Assembly (NCBI GenBank): GCA_041662005.1
Contig: JBAZTJ010000059.1
Span: 1-14,891, forward strand
Length of the DNA stretch: 14,891 nt
Reading direction: 5' to 3'
DNA from: DATHXC01 sp041662005
GTDB taxonomy: Bacteria; Pseudomonadota; Gammaproteobacteria; Burkholderiales; Methylophilaceae
The first letter of the stretch is position 1. Every line of letters begins with the position of its first letter. A model generated the notes under the pieces. The model saw nothing but the letters and a program-made list of their open reading frames with translations, was not told the origin of the DNA and did no database searches. Below, one piece after another: positions 7,279 through 14,457 of the stretch. The position numbers were made by a program, and so were the translations under genes.

Positions 7279-8448
7279 TTACCGTAAAGCCTTTACCTGA
7301 GCTGGTTGCAATACATCACCAACAGAGTTACCTAAGGCGTTGCGCTCATACGTAATTACAGCGGCAATTTCCGTATCATTCAGCGTCGCTTTCCATGCCG
7401 GCATAATGCCCTTGCCATTCAGTACGCGGTCTAGGTGGCCATCCTTTAGTAACTTACCTTCACCATCAAAAATCGGGCCGTTTGCGATCTTGCTGCCGGT
7501 TAATGCTGGGAATGCTGGCGGTAAGCCTGCACCTGTCACTTGGTGGCAAACTGCACAGTTTTTCTCGTAAATGCCTTTCCCGTTGGCAATCAGATCTTCC
7601 TTGGTCCACTCTTTATCCGCACCAGCGGATGCAGATGCCATTTCATCCTTCTTGGCGACTACCCACTTCTTGAAGTCTTCTTCCGGCATAGCTTCAACAA
7701 CTGCAGGCATAAAACCATGGCCCTTGCCGCAAAGCTCCTTACATTGGCCTCGATACACGCCTGGCTCATTGATCTGCACCCAGGTCTCGCGCAAGAATCC
7801 AGGGATAGCATCGCGGGCAGAACCGAATTGAGGAACCCACCAATTGTGTATTACATCGGTAGAGGTCAGTAATACACGCACCTTTTTACCGACTGGCAAT
7901 ACCAAACGGTTATCGACCTCCAGCAGGTAATCTGGGTTCTTTTCAGCCTTATTCTCAATCTGATCTTGCGGCGTAGTCATATTGCTGACGAACTTGATAC
8001 CTTTTGCATCAGTGTCCATGTACTCATACTGCCAGCGCCATTGTGATCCAGTGATCTTAACCACCATCTCAGCACCGTTTTTAGTGTCTTCCATCATCAC
8101 CACACTGTGGTAGGCAGGAATTCCCATCAAGATAAAGTCGATATACAGCAGGATGGCAAACGGGACCAGTGTCCAGAACACTTGTGATTTCGTGCTTGGC
8201 CCAGTGAAGTTTGCTGGCTTGAAATTTTTGCTTTTCCGATGGGTATAAATCGAATACAGCATAATCGCTAAAACCAAGAGGAAAATAGCCATGACTATGA
8301 CCATGAATTTATTATGGACGTGTAGCGTGTCCAGCGCCATCGGGGTTACTGGTTTGGGGAAATTCCATGCATATTCGGCATTCGCAGCAAAAGAAGCAAA
8401 CACCAACATTAAACCCCAACCAGCTTTTCTCAGTAACTGCATTGCCAT
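7279..8448 (-). CDS. ctaC: Cytochrome c oxidase subunit II fused to cytochrome c (caa3 type)
   Basis: Subunit II takes electrons from cytochrome c at its CuA centre. Numbered from the ATG at 8448 (GGGAG five bases upstream), the protein has 389 residues. It has a signal peptide (about 1-24), two membrane helices (about 48-68 and 93-113), and a cupredoxin domain with all CuA ligands (H201, C236, E238, C240, H244, M247). A C-terminal class I cytochrome c domain carries C298-A-V-C-H302 and the distal methionine M349 (GIMPAW). The fusion means electrons can pass directly through a bound heme c. The usual glutamate at the K-pathway mouth (E before xxWT) is Q89 here. A GTG at 8454 is an alternative start but sits too close to the ribosome site. 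Confidence 0.96.
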   Translation of the reverse strand: MAMQLLRKAGWGLMLVFASFAANAEYAWNFPKPVTPMALDTLHVHNKFMVIVMAIFLLVLAIMLYSIYTHRKSKNFKPANFTGPSTKSQVFWTLVPFAILLYIDFILMGIPAYHSVVMMEDTKNGAEMVVKITGSQWRWQYEYMDTDAKGIKFVSNMTTPQDQIENKAEKNPDYLLEVDNRLVLPVGKKVRVLLTSTDVIHNWWVPQFGSARDAIPGFLRETWVQINEPGVYRGQCKELCGKGHGFMPAVVEAMPEEDFKKWVVAKKDEMASASAGADKEWTKEDLIANGKGIYEKNCAVCHQVTGAGLPPAFPALTGSKIANGPIFDGEGKLLKDGHLDRVLNGKGIMPAWKATLNDTEIAAVITYERNALGNSVGDVLQPAQVKALR

Positions 8449-8467
8449 ACTCACTCCCTAAATGAGG

Positions 8468-8932
8468 TTATAGAACTGCACCCACACGTTTTTTTAATTG
8501 TTGAGCTACTGCCAAGCGCTGGTCATTACTCATCAAATGACGACCAAACTCGACCTCTTTACCGTGTGAGCGTAGTAATAAAGACTGCTCGCCACTGGGT
8601 AGATCTCGCAATAAAACTCGCGCCCAATAACGATTAAATACAACCTGACTGGTATTTTTATAATGTCGTTTTTCTACCGCCAGCTGATCGCCGTCGATGG
8701 TGATACTTTCATAATCTCCTGCATGGCAGTTGATGTAATAAAAAGCATAAGCCAGCGCCAGCAACTCAAGCCCTGCGAAAGGTAAAACCAGCCACGCCCC
8801 TGCAAGACCGAAACCAATGGCAACAATTAAGGAGAATGATGCAATGATCGCAATAACCTTGACCATCCCCATTGAAGACAAGGATCGGTTGGGCCGTGCA
8901 ATAATTTGGAAATCTCCCGATGATGAAGCCAC
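8468..8932 (-). CDS. DUF2244 membrane protein of the cox operon
   Basis: This protein of about 154 residues has two membrane helices (roughly 23-44 and 46-66) and the DUF2244 signature GAWLVLPFAGLE at 45-56. A soluble C-terminal domain of beta-rich character follows. The family is found at the front of aa3 oxidase operons; its biochemical function is not known, and an accessory or assembly role is inferred from position. I favour the GTG at 8932, which has AGGAG eight bases upstream, over the ATG at 8959, whose upstream bases (CTACTGGG) give no spaced ribosome site. It is the first gene after the putative operon promoter and ends about 20 bases before coxB. Confidence 0.85.
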   Translation of the reverse strand: MASSSGDFQIIARPNRSLSSMGMVKVIAIIASFSLIVAIGFGLAGAWLVLPFAGLELLALAYAFYYINCHAGDYESITIDGDQLAVEKRHYKNTSQVVFNRYWARVLLRDLPSGEQSLLLRSHGKEVEFGRHLMSNDQRLAVAQQLKKRVGAVL

Positions 8933-9010
8933 CGCTGTTACTCCTGTTCGAACAATCATCCCAGTAGAGAATGACCCATGTTACGAAAAGATTTTACAAC
9001 CGCTTTCACT

Positions 9011-9030
9011 TTGTAACATCTTAGTTACAA
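9011..9030. promoter_or_regulatory. Palindromic operator-like site in the cox operon leader
   Basis: A perfect inverted repeat TTGTAAC-N6-GTTACAA lies just downstream of the putative -10 of the cox operon, about where a repressor dimer would bind. Similar half-sites (TGTTAC and TTACAA) recur at about 8979-9000 with a different spacing. I cannot name the regulator. Confidence 0.5.
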
Positions 9031-9045
9031 CACTCGCAAACTAGC

Positions 9046-9074
9046 ATAATAGAAAATTAAGTTCAAGCAATGAA
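9046..9074 (-). promoter_or_regulatory. Putative sigma-70 promoter of the DUF2244-coxB-coxA operon
   Basis: On the minus strand TTCATT (-35, 9069-9074), a 17-base spacer and TATTAT (-10, 9046-9051) precede DUF2244 by about 115 bases. The -10 is good and the -35 is weak, which would fit a regulated promoter. The rest of the gap from 9031 to 9247 holds no convincing gene. Confidence 0.45.
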
Positions 9075-9247
9075 TAGGCTGGCAGCAGCAAAATTGAGCC
9101 TCACAGCTCATAAGTGCATGAGTCAATACACAAAGATTCTTTCGGCAGATTTTGAGAATGGACAGGGTGGGTTTGTGTTGAATATCGCATAAATAGCGCC
9201 AGCTAGGGTAACCATCCTGCAGGCAAGACAGGCATCTTAAAGAATCT

Positions 9248-9279
9248 AAAAAAACTACCTATCCAATGTAATCAGATAG
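9248..9279 (-). terminator. Weak candidate terminator of the PAS-LuxR gene
   Basis: Minus-strand CTATC and GATAG (9275-9279 and 9259-9263) can form a short stem inside the last codons. The TAG stop and seven T residues (9248-9254) follow. The stem is short and AT-rich, so termination would be inefficient at best. Confidence 0.3.
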
Positions 9280-11051
9280 CTACGTAGATTATCAGCCTTG
9301 CTGTCTAAACCCAATTTTTTGCGAATGTTTTTACGATGGATACTGATAGTTTCCGGTGAAAGCGATAAAGTCGCAGCGATGACTTTTGTTGAAAACCCCT
9401 CCCGGACCATGGATGCGACCTGAATCTCTTTAGGTGTTAAATTCCTGTAAGCGGAAGTAATGCTGGTCGCGCACCCGTATGAAGTTATCAACCGTTGCAA
9501 GTTGGCATCCAGCGTACTTAACAAGCGAACTTGCTTGGGATCACGACTACCTTTTTTTAACCTTTGCAAAAACGGCATTACCTCCTGCTTGAGTTCAAGG
9601 ATAAGGAGGTTCTTGGCATCAGAGCTTTCCGTTTCACGCAGTTTGATCATCACCTTTAAAGCGGTGCTCACCTCACCGCTTTCTTCCTTGAGATGATTTA
9701 ACTCCATGACCGCTTGCTCCACTTGCTCCTCCAAGTGTTTGCGTGCATCTAGCAGCACTTTCTCAGCTTGTTTCTGCAAGGTGATATCGAGAAATGTGAT
9801 GACATAATTCGTAATACGCCCCTCCGCCCCAAGCACTGCAGTAATCGTCATTAATCCCGGGAATACTTCACCGCTCTTGCGCTTGTCCCATATTTCACCT
9901 TGCCAATAGCGATCACGGTTAATTGAGTCCCACACACCCTGATAAAAAGCCTCGTCATGGAGACCGGAACGAAGCATGGATGCTGGTCGACCTACAGCAT
10001 CTTCCGCACTGTAGCCTGTCAGGCGAGTGAATGCATTATTCACCCGGACAATGAAGCGGTGCTCATCAGTCACAATCATGCCTTCTTGCGCCTCAAAAGC
10101 GGTTGCGGCAATAAGCAAATCACGTTCGGCTTGTTTTCGATCAGTGATATCCACGCCCTGTGCAATAGTGGCACGTACAGTCTTGGCATCCGCCAGATAG
10201 ATGTTCGCCGAATTCCAGGACACTATCCGGACTACTCCAGACTTATGCTGTACAGGAATATCTACCGACTTTAAATTTTCGTCCTTTATTGCGACTTGGA
10301 TTTTTTCGACTTCTTGAGCAGAAAATAAGGCGTCAATCGACTGCCCCACGATTTCATCTGCCGACAAGCCTGTTAAGCGCTCTACGGACTGGTTTACCTT
10401 GGTGATTCGCCCCGAAGCATCCCACACGACGATGGGGCCGTTCGCGTGTTTAATGAGATTATCCAAATAGTCTTTGGCTTCCTCTACTCGCTTATTAACG
10501 CTAATATCGGTCAACGTAATACGGAATTTGCTGACGCCATCGTCTGTCGCCATCCGTATAGCACCAACATGCACGTAGCGCAGATCACCATCCTCGCGTT
10601 TTATCTGTAGCTCATAACTTTGCTGATCATCTTGATGCTTCAGGCGTGCCATGTGCAGGTGATAGGTATCACTAAACTCGCGAGCAATGTATCGAGAGAA
10701 AGGCTTCAACAGCAGTTTCTTCCGCTCGTCGCCCAAAAGGGCTGCCCCGACAAAATTAACTTCGATGATCAAGCCTTCTGCGCTCAGCGTAAAGTAGCCA
10801 ATCGGCGCGAACTCAAATAGATCGAGATAGCGATCCCGAGACTCCTCCAAGGCAGTGTGGGCTCGTCTAAGCTCCTCATTCTGCATCTCCAGCTCAATCT
10901 GATGCACCTGTAGCTCATGTAGCAGCTTTTCTACCGGAACAGTTAGGGATGGCTTGACTGTCTGAGCTTTGGCTACCTCAAGCTCGGCTTGAGACCGAAA
11001 ATTATGATGCTCGAACGGCGTCTTGGATCTATCAAATGGCATCTTGTCCAT
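9255..11051 (-). CDS. Triple PAS-domain transcriptional regulator with LuxR-type HTH
   Basis: This 598-residue soluble protein, numbered from the ATG at 11051, has an N-terminal helical region (about 35-75). Three PAS domains follow (about 74-186, 194-305 and 315-427), each ending in the usual D-I-(T/S) strand. A coiled coil (about 428-495) and a C-terminal LuxR/FixJ-type helix-turn-helix (about 537-595) complete it. The HTH holds LTPKEIQVASMVREGFSTK and SPETISIHRKNIRKKLG. No receiver or kinase domain is present, so a ligand, redox state or partner sensed by the PAS domains probably controls DNA binding directly. No cofactor residue can be assigned. GGAGGGG just before the ATG decides the start; the GTG at 11069 lies upstream of it. 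Target genes are unknown; the Fap-like genes upstream and the cox operon downstream are both candidates. Confidence 0.88.
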   Translation of the reverse strand: MDKMPFDRSKTPFEHHNFRSQAELEVAKAQTVKPSLTVPVEKLLHELQVHQIELEMQNEELRRAHTALEESRDRYLDLFEFAPIGYFTLSAEGLIIEVNFVGAALLGDERKKLLLKPFSRYIAREFSDTYHLHMARLKHQDDQQSYELQIKREDGDLRYVHVGAIRMATDDGVSKFRITLTDISVNKRVEEAKDYLDNLIKHANGPIVVWDASGRITKVNQSVERLTGLSADEIVGQSIDALFSAQEVEKIQVAIKDENLKSVDIPVQHKSGVVRIVSWNSANIYLADAKTVRATIAQGVDITDRKQAERDLLIAATAFEAQEGMIVTDEHRFIVRVNNAFTRLTGYSAEDAVGRPASMLRSGLHDEAFYQGVWDSINRDRYWQGEIWDKRKSGEVFPGLMTITAVLGAEGRITNYVITFLDITLQKQAEKVLLDARKHLEEQVEQAVMELNHLKEESGEVSTALKVMIKLRETESSDAKNLLILELKQEVMPFLQRLKKGSRDPKQVRLLSTLDANLQRLITSYGCATSITSAYRNLTPKEIQVASMVREGFSTKVIAATLSLSPETISIHRKNIRKKLGLDSKADNLRSYLITLDR

Positions 11052-11130
11052 CTCCCCTCCACATATCACCGATAAAACCAGCGTTACTTCAGTGACGAAT
11101 GTATCCTACTTATATTATTTCCCCTTATCC

Positions 11131-11159
11131 ATTAGCTACCACTAGCATCAATACGTCAA
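11131..11159 (-). promoter_or_regulatory. Putative sigma-70 promoter of the PAS-LuxR gene
   Basis: Minus-strand TTGACG (11154-11159), a 17-base spacer and GCTAAT (11131-11136) would start transcription near 11124, about 73 bases before the ATG. The -35 is strong and the -10 moderate. The match was made by eye. Confidence 0.45.
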
Positions 11160-11206
11160 TAGTAGATCATGGGGAAACCTGACTGGCGTTAATCAGTGAA
11201 TTCTTG

Positions 11207-11515
11207 TCATATCACATCGGGTGGAATCGTGTAATCATGACTGGAAATCGGTCGCACTCTGCCTTGTGGTTTAGTTGCCAGTCGATCACCGCCACATAGC
11301 AAAACTTTGGGAAATCTAACGATACGCCTGAGATAGTGTTGTTGGTCTATGACATAAACCACATCACGGTTTGGACAGGCTGCGGGGAAAGGTTGTCTGA
11401 AGTAGCACAGCTCAACTGCTGTAGCAGCAATTTCAAAGAGGGCAAAACTGGGGAATATACTGTCCTTAGCCAGTGCTTCACCCTTCATCTCTTCACTCAT
11501 ATTAGGCAAAACCAC
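11207..11515 (-). CDS. Hypothetical protein of 102 residues
   Basis: I do not recognise this protein. It starts with GTG at 11515, preceded by AGGAGGAGGTG, one of the strongest ribosome sites in the window; an ATG at 11500 is the next possible start. It has no membrane helix or signal peptide. The middle is hydrophobic and mixed (IFPSFALFEIAATAVELCYF), with three cysteines in all. The C-terminal half is basic (RRIVRFPKVLLC, RLATKPQGRVRP) and could bind nucleic acid or a partner, but nothing specific supports this. It lies between the FapF-like barrel gene and the PAS-LuxR regulator in the same direction. Longer competing frames on the plus strand lack ribosome sites. Confidence 0.55.
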   Translation of the reverse strand: MVLPNMSEEMKGEALAKDSIFPSFALFEIAATAVELCYFRQPFPAACPNRDVVYVIDQQHYLRRIVRFPKVLLCGGDRLATKPQGRVRPISSHDYTIPPDVI

Positions 11516-11706
11516 AACACCTCCTCCTAAAGTGCAGCTTCGTGCTTATATGGCGATTACCAATACTAAAAGTTATACGTGAAAATATTGTAGCTTCGCC
11601 CCTGAGAAAAGGTCCAGATAGACTCACTACACCCACGCAATCCTAGTAAAGCATCTACACTCTTCATAATAGCCAATTTTCACTAGAGCAGACTCCTCAC
11701 TACTTC

Positions 11707-11740
11707 GTCGTTAACAGCACCAGCGAGCCCTGTTAACGAC
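11707..11740. repeat. Perfect 11-base hairpin downstream of the barrel gene
   Basis: GTCGTTAACAG (11707-11717) and its exact complement (11730-11740) flank a 12-base loop, 22 bases past the stop of the FapF-like gene. There is no T-run after it on the minus strand. It may act as an RNA 3'-end stabiliser, a Rho-assisted stop or a protein site. The remaining gap from 11516 to 11706 shows no convincing gene. Confidence 0.6.
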
Positions 11741-11761
11741 CTACACAACCAAGCATTGCTA

Positions 11762-13054
11762 TCAAAAATTATAAGGGAACTTCACGCCCACCGTAACATC
11801 TGGAGCATCAGGGGTTACCCCTAGTCCAACATTGCTGACCATAGAAAGCTTGTCGCTCATGGCATAAGTCACACCAAAGTTAAGCGACCCAGAACTAGAG
11901 TCACTGCCGACAACACTTTGCCATGACTGGCCTTCTTGCTTAATACGTGACTTCTGGGCAAAGCGGTGAGCATAAGACATACTCAAACTCATGCGCTCAT
12001 TCAATGCGAATGCCATACCACCACCCAACTGCACGGAGTCACCCAAGTCTACTCTGCCAGGAGTCACCGTCCCTTGGACAGAACTAATGTCATTAAACTT
12101 TTCAATAAAGTTATGGGAGTAACCCACATTCGCAAACAGAATGGCCGGATCTATTGTCTTAACAAAGGTAAAGCCGGTAGAAAGTGTCCAGACACCATTC
12201 CCGGTAGGCAGGTCATTCGGGGTTGTTAAATTGTTATTGTTGGGATCAGGCGTGACGATCTTGATGCCGAAAGGATCCTTACCCGTTGGTGCCTTCAAGC
12301 GCACATTCCACACGACATCAGGGCTAGTCGGATTTTCCTTGAACAGGCGATAAAACGCACCGGCACTAACATCGCCCAAGCTGGACTGAGTTACATCATG
12401 TTCACCTAAGGCTGAAGCGCTACCACCAACGCCCCCAGACTGGAATGTAGATTTACGATAAAGGAATGGTGCATTGAAGTCGAATTGCAAGCGATCCGTC
12501 ACCCCATAGCGACCCGTTACATCAAATTGCACGATGTCCGATTTAACACGGTCCAGTTTTATGTTGCCAAGGAAAATTGCATCCAACGCAAGAAAACCGT
12601 TAAGTATCAGTTCGCGTCGGTCTGAGTGGCTATAACTAAGCCCGGTTTCCAGGGTAAATGTCTTATTAAACAACGCATTTTGTTCACGATAAACCGCCTC
12701 GGCACTTCGTGATTGAGGCGCCTCCTTTACCACAGCCTCTCCGCTATCCTGCGTCGTCTGGTTTTCTTCGCCGGCCTGCGATGAACCTGCTGCAGGCTCT
12801 GTCACGGCAGCGGTTTTCATGGCCCGCGCAGGGCGAAGTTGCCCTTGCCCCGAATTTTCCAACTGCTGCAATCTTCTAGCCAAAGCCTGCAAGGCTGCAC
12901 TCTGGGCTTCATAGCGCTGCCCAAGCTCACCCAACTCCTGGCGCAATTGCGCTACTTCTGGTGAGCTCGCCACCGTATCTGCAGCCCAGCTGCTTACTGG
13001 CAGACAGGCAATTGCCAAGGCCACACCACTTAGTTTAAACACGTGCCTATTCAT
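11762..13054 (-). CDS. fapF: FapF-like outer-membrane beta-barrel with N-terminal coiled coil
   Basis: This 430-residue exported protein is numbered from the ATG at 13054. It has a Sec signal peptide (1-24, SSWA), a coiled coil with leucines in heptad spacing (about 31-67), and a low-complexity Ala/Thr/Gln linker (68-115). A beta-barrel of alternating strands runs to the last residue and ends KFPYNF, the terminal phenylalanine typical of outer-membrane proteins. Coiled coil, linker and barrel in this order match FapF, the exporter of Pseudomonas functional amyloids; stretches such as NGFLALDAIFLGNIKLDRVK and NGVWTLSTG also look FapF-like to me. A general Phenol_MetA_deg-type porin is the alternative. 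GGGAG lies 13 bases upstream. The ATG overlaps the TGA of an upstream open frame, and a GTG at 13084 is in frame. Confidence 0.68.
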   Translation of the reverse strand: MNRHVFKLSGVALAIACLPVSSWAADTVASSPEVAQLRQELGELGQRYEAQSAALQALARRLQQLENSGQGQLRPARAMKTAAVTEPAAGSSQAGEENQTTQDSGEAVVKEAPQSRSAEAVYREQNALFNKTFTLETGLSYSHSDRRELILNGFLALDAIFLGNIKLDRVKSDIVQFDVTGRYGVTDRLQFDFNAPFLYRKSTFQSGGVGGSASALGEHDVTQSSLGDVSAGAFYRLFKENPTSPDVVWNVRLKAPTGKDPFGIKIVTPDPNNNNLTTPNDLPTGNGVWTLSTGFTFVKTIDPAILFANVGYSHNFIEKFNDISSVQGTVTPGRVDLGDSVQLGGGMAFALNERMSLSMSYAHRFAQKSRIKQEGQSWQSVVGSDSSSGSLNFGVTYAMSDKLSMVSNVGLGVTPDAPDVTVGVKFPYNF

Positions 13055-13310
13055 AGTTTTTTTGCATCTCCCTGAAAAGTGCACCCGCCCATCTTCATGT
13101 CTACACCACGAAAGGCCAGCTTTTCTAGAAACTCATCAGCCAGTTCTGGCCAACAAACCAACTTGTAAGGTGCACATATACCCAATAAAGGCTTACTACG
13201 ACACTCTATGAGGCCGATACACAGGGCGCAATCAATTAAACTGGGGGAAGAAAATGGTATCTAATAGTTATATGAAATAACCATTAAATTAAAGTGTGTT
13301 TGCATAATAA

Positions 13311-13448
13311 GAGGCACAAGAGGAGCACGAGGGAAAACTCGAATGATGATGGATATCCATTCTGTTCATGCAGTACATTAGGGACTTGCCCCTACGTATG
13401 TCTACGAACTGTTCCCATGGGGTCACCCCCGTGCTCCTCTTGTGCCTC
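13311..13448. repeat. Long inverted repeat (19-base perfect arms) enclosing smaller palindromes
   Basis: GAGGCACAAGAGGAGCACG at 13311-13329 is exactly complementary to 13430-13448. After one mismatch three more bases pair. The 92 bases between hold further symmetric units: ATGGATATCCAT (13349-13360), TAGGG-N6-CCCTA (13379-13394) and GGGG-TCA-CCCC (13419-13429). It fills most of the 394-base gap between the FapE-position gene and the barrel gene (13085-13478). In RNA it would fold into a long branched structure. It could be an intercistronic control element, a small mobile element or a regulator-binding region. Confidence 0.85.
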
Positions 13449-13478
13449 ATCCTACTACTGCAGTATTGTTATACTCTC

Positions 13479-14372
13479 CTAGAACATTCCATTCAGCGGC
13501 AATCCCTTAATTCCTTGCAAGGCCGTATAGGCGCTACCTACACCACCCATACCGGCAGCAGTGTTTATGCCAACATGCATAGTAATCGTGTTGTGGATCT
13601 GGTTCAGGTCACCACCGATACGTGCAGATTGAAACATACCCTGGTCACGAATCGTTTGCAGCACCTGCCCTTGCCCGGGAACAACCACGTTCACACCGAT
13701 ACTGTTATTGGAAAGCGTCACCATCGCGACAGTCCCATCATCGCCAGTCGCAGAAACCGCGCCAGCCTGGCCCTGCACTGCAGAAGGAATCAAGCCACCT
13801 CCTTGGGATGAGGTGAGATCAACCTGCATATCAATACCGTTTTGAATCTTATTAGACTGTCCAGCCACTTGGATGCTTTGAGAAACACCGCTCACATTAG
13901 CCAAACCTGCCCCACCACTGACTCCATTAGTATTGCTGGCTTGTACAGTAGCGACCCCCTGGCCTTGCTGAACGATACTCACTGTAGGTGAATACTGCAC
14001 GCTTGGCTGACCGGATCCCCCGCGAAAATCGATATTGAGGTTAGCCCCGGCAGTCACAATATTGCCGGTTGGTGTCTGCCATTGGCTAACCATTTCAACG
14101 CCAAAATAAAGCACCTGATTATTGCTGGCAAACTTACCTCGCATGTGTGATAGCTCCCCGTCAGGCACTTCCTGCATATTACTAAACACCTCCAGGTCCG
14201 GTGGCAAATCAGCTCTTGCCACCGGAGTAAAAGCAAGCGCCCCGATAAGCGCCAAAGCAATTCTTTTGTAGCCATTACCAGGGGTTTTACCAACATGCCC
14301 GGGCACCATTACCAGTCCCGGATGCCGTAAGTACTCCGCATGCTGCACTGAATTCATGGACGAAATATTCAT
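13479..14372 (-). CDS. Secreted repeat protein with leader-like motif, FapE position
   Basis: This 297-residue exported protein has an unusually long N-terminal extension (1-35) before the signal-peptide core (K36-R37, hydrophobic 38-50, VARA ending at 54). Residues 71-81 read DGELSHMRGKF, followed by YFGVEMVSQW. The rest is rich in Gly, Gln, Asn, Ser and Val. It carries two related units: VSQSIQVAGQSNKIQNGIDM (from 163) and MFQSARIGGDLNQIHNTITM (from 246), nine of 24 positions identical over the whole unit. The first resembles bacteriocin-type leaders cut by C39 peptidases, though with Arg-Gly instead of Gly-Gly. The C39 gene upstream and the FapF-like barrel downstream place it as FapE or a related secreted component. 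AGGAGG five to six bases before the ATG makes the start secure. Confidence 0.72.
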   Translation of the reverse strand: MNISSMNSVQHAEYLRHPGLVMVPGHVGKTPGNGYKRIALALIGALAFTPVARADLPPDLEVFSNMQEVPDGELSHMRGKFASNNQVLYFGVEMVSQWQTPTGNIVTAGANLNIDFRGGSGQPSVQYSPTVSIVQQGQGVATVQASNTNGVSGGAGLANVSGVSQSIQVAGQSNKIQNGIDMQVDLTSSQGGGLIPSAVQGQAGAVSATGDDGTVAMVTLSNNSIGVNVVVPGQGQVLQTIRDQGMFQSARIGGDLNQIHNTITMHVGINTAAGMGGVGSAYTALQGIKGLPLNGMF

Positions 14373-14457
14373 TTTTGCCTCCTCATCACTACCCCGTTAT
14401 CATTATCAACAGAGCTTATTCACTTATTCATTAGTACTAAATAAGACTTTTTTATAA

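Noticed and set aside
9070..9192. Plus-strand frame of 40 codons beginning MNRLAAAKLSL
   Set aside because: There is no ribosome site before the ATG, it overlaps the putative cox promoter on the other strand, and it has no recognisable features.
11566..11667. Minus-strand frame of 33 codons ending YNIFTYNF
   Set aside because: No ribosome site precedes the ATG, and the sequence around it looks like leader DNA of the 102-residue gene.
13311..13448. Calling the long inverted repeat a confirmed MITE
   Set aside because: No target-site duplication is visible beside the ends and no second copy occurs in the window, so mobility is only one possibility.
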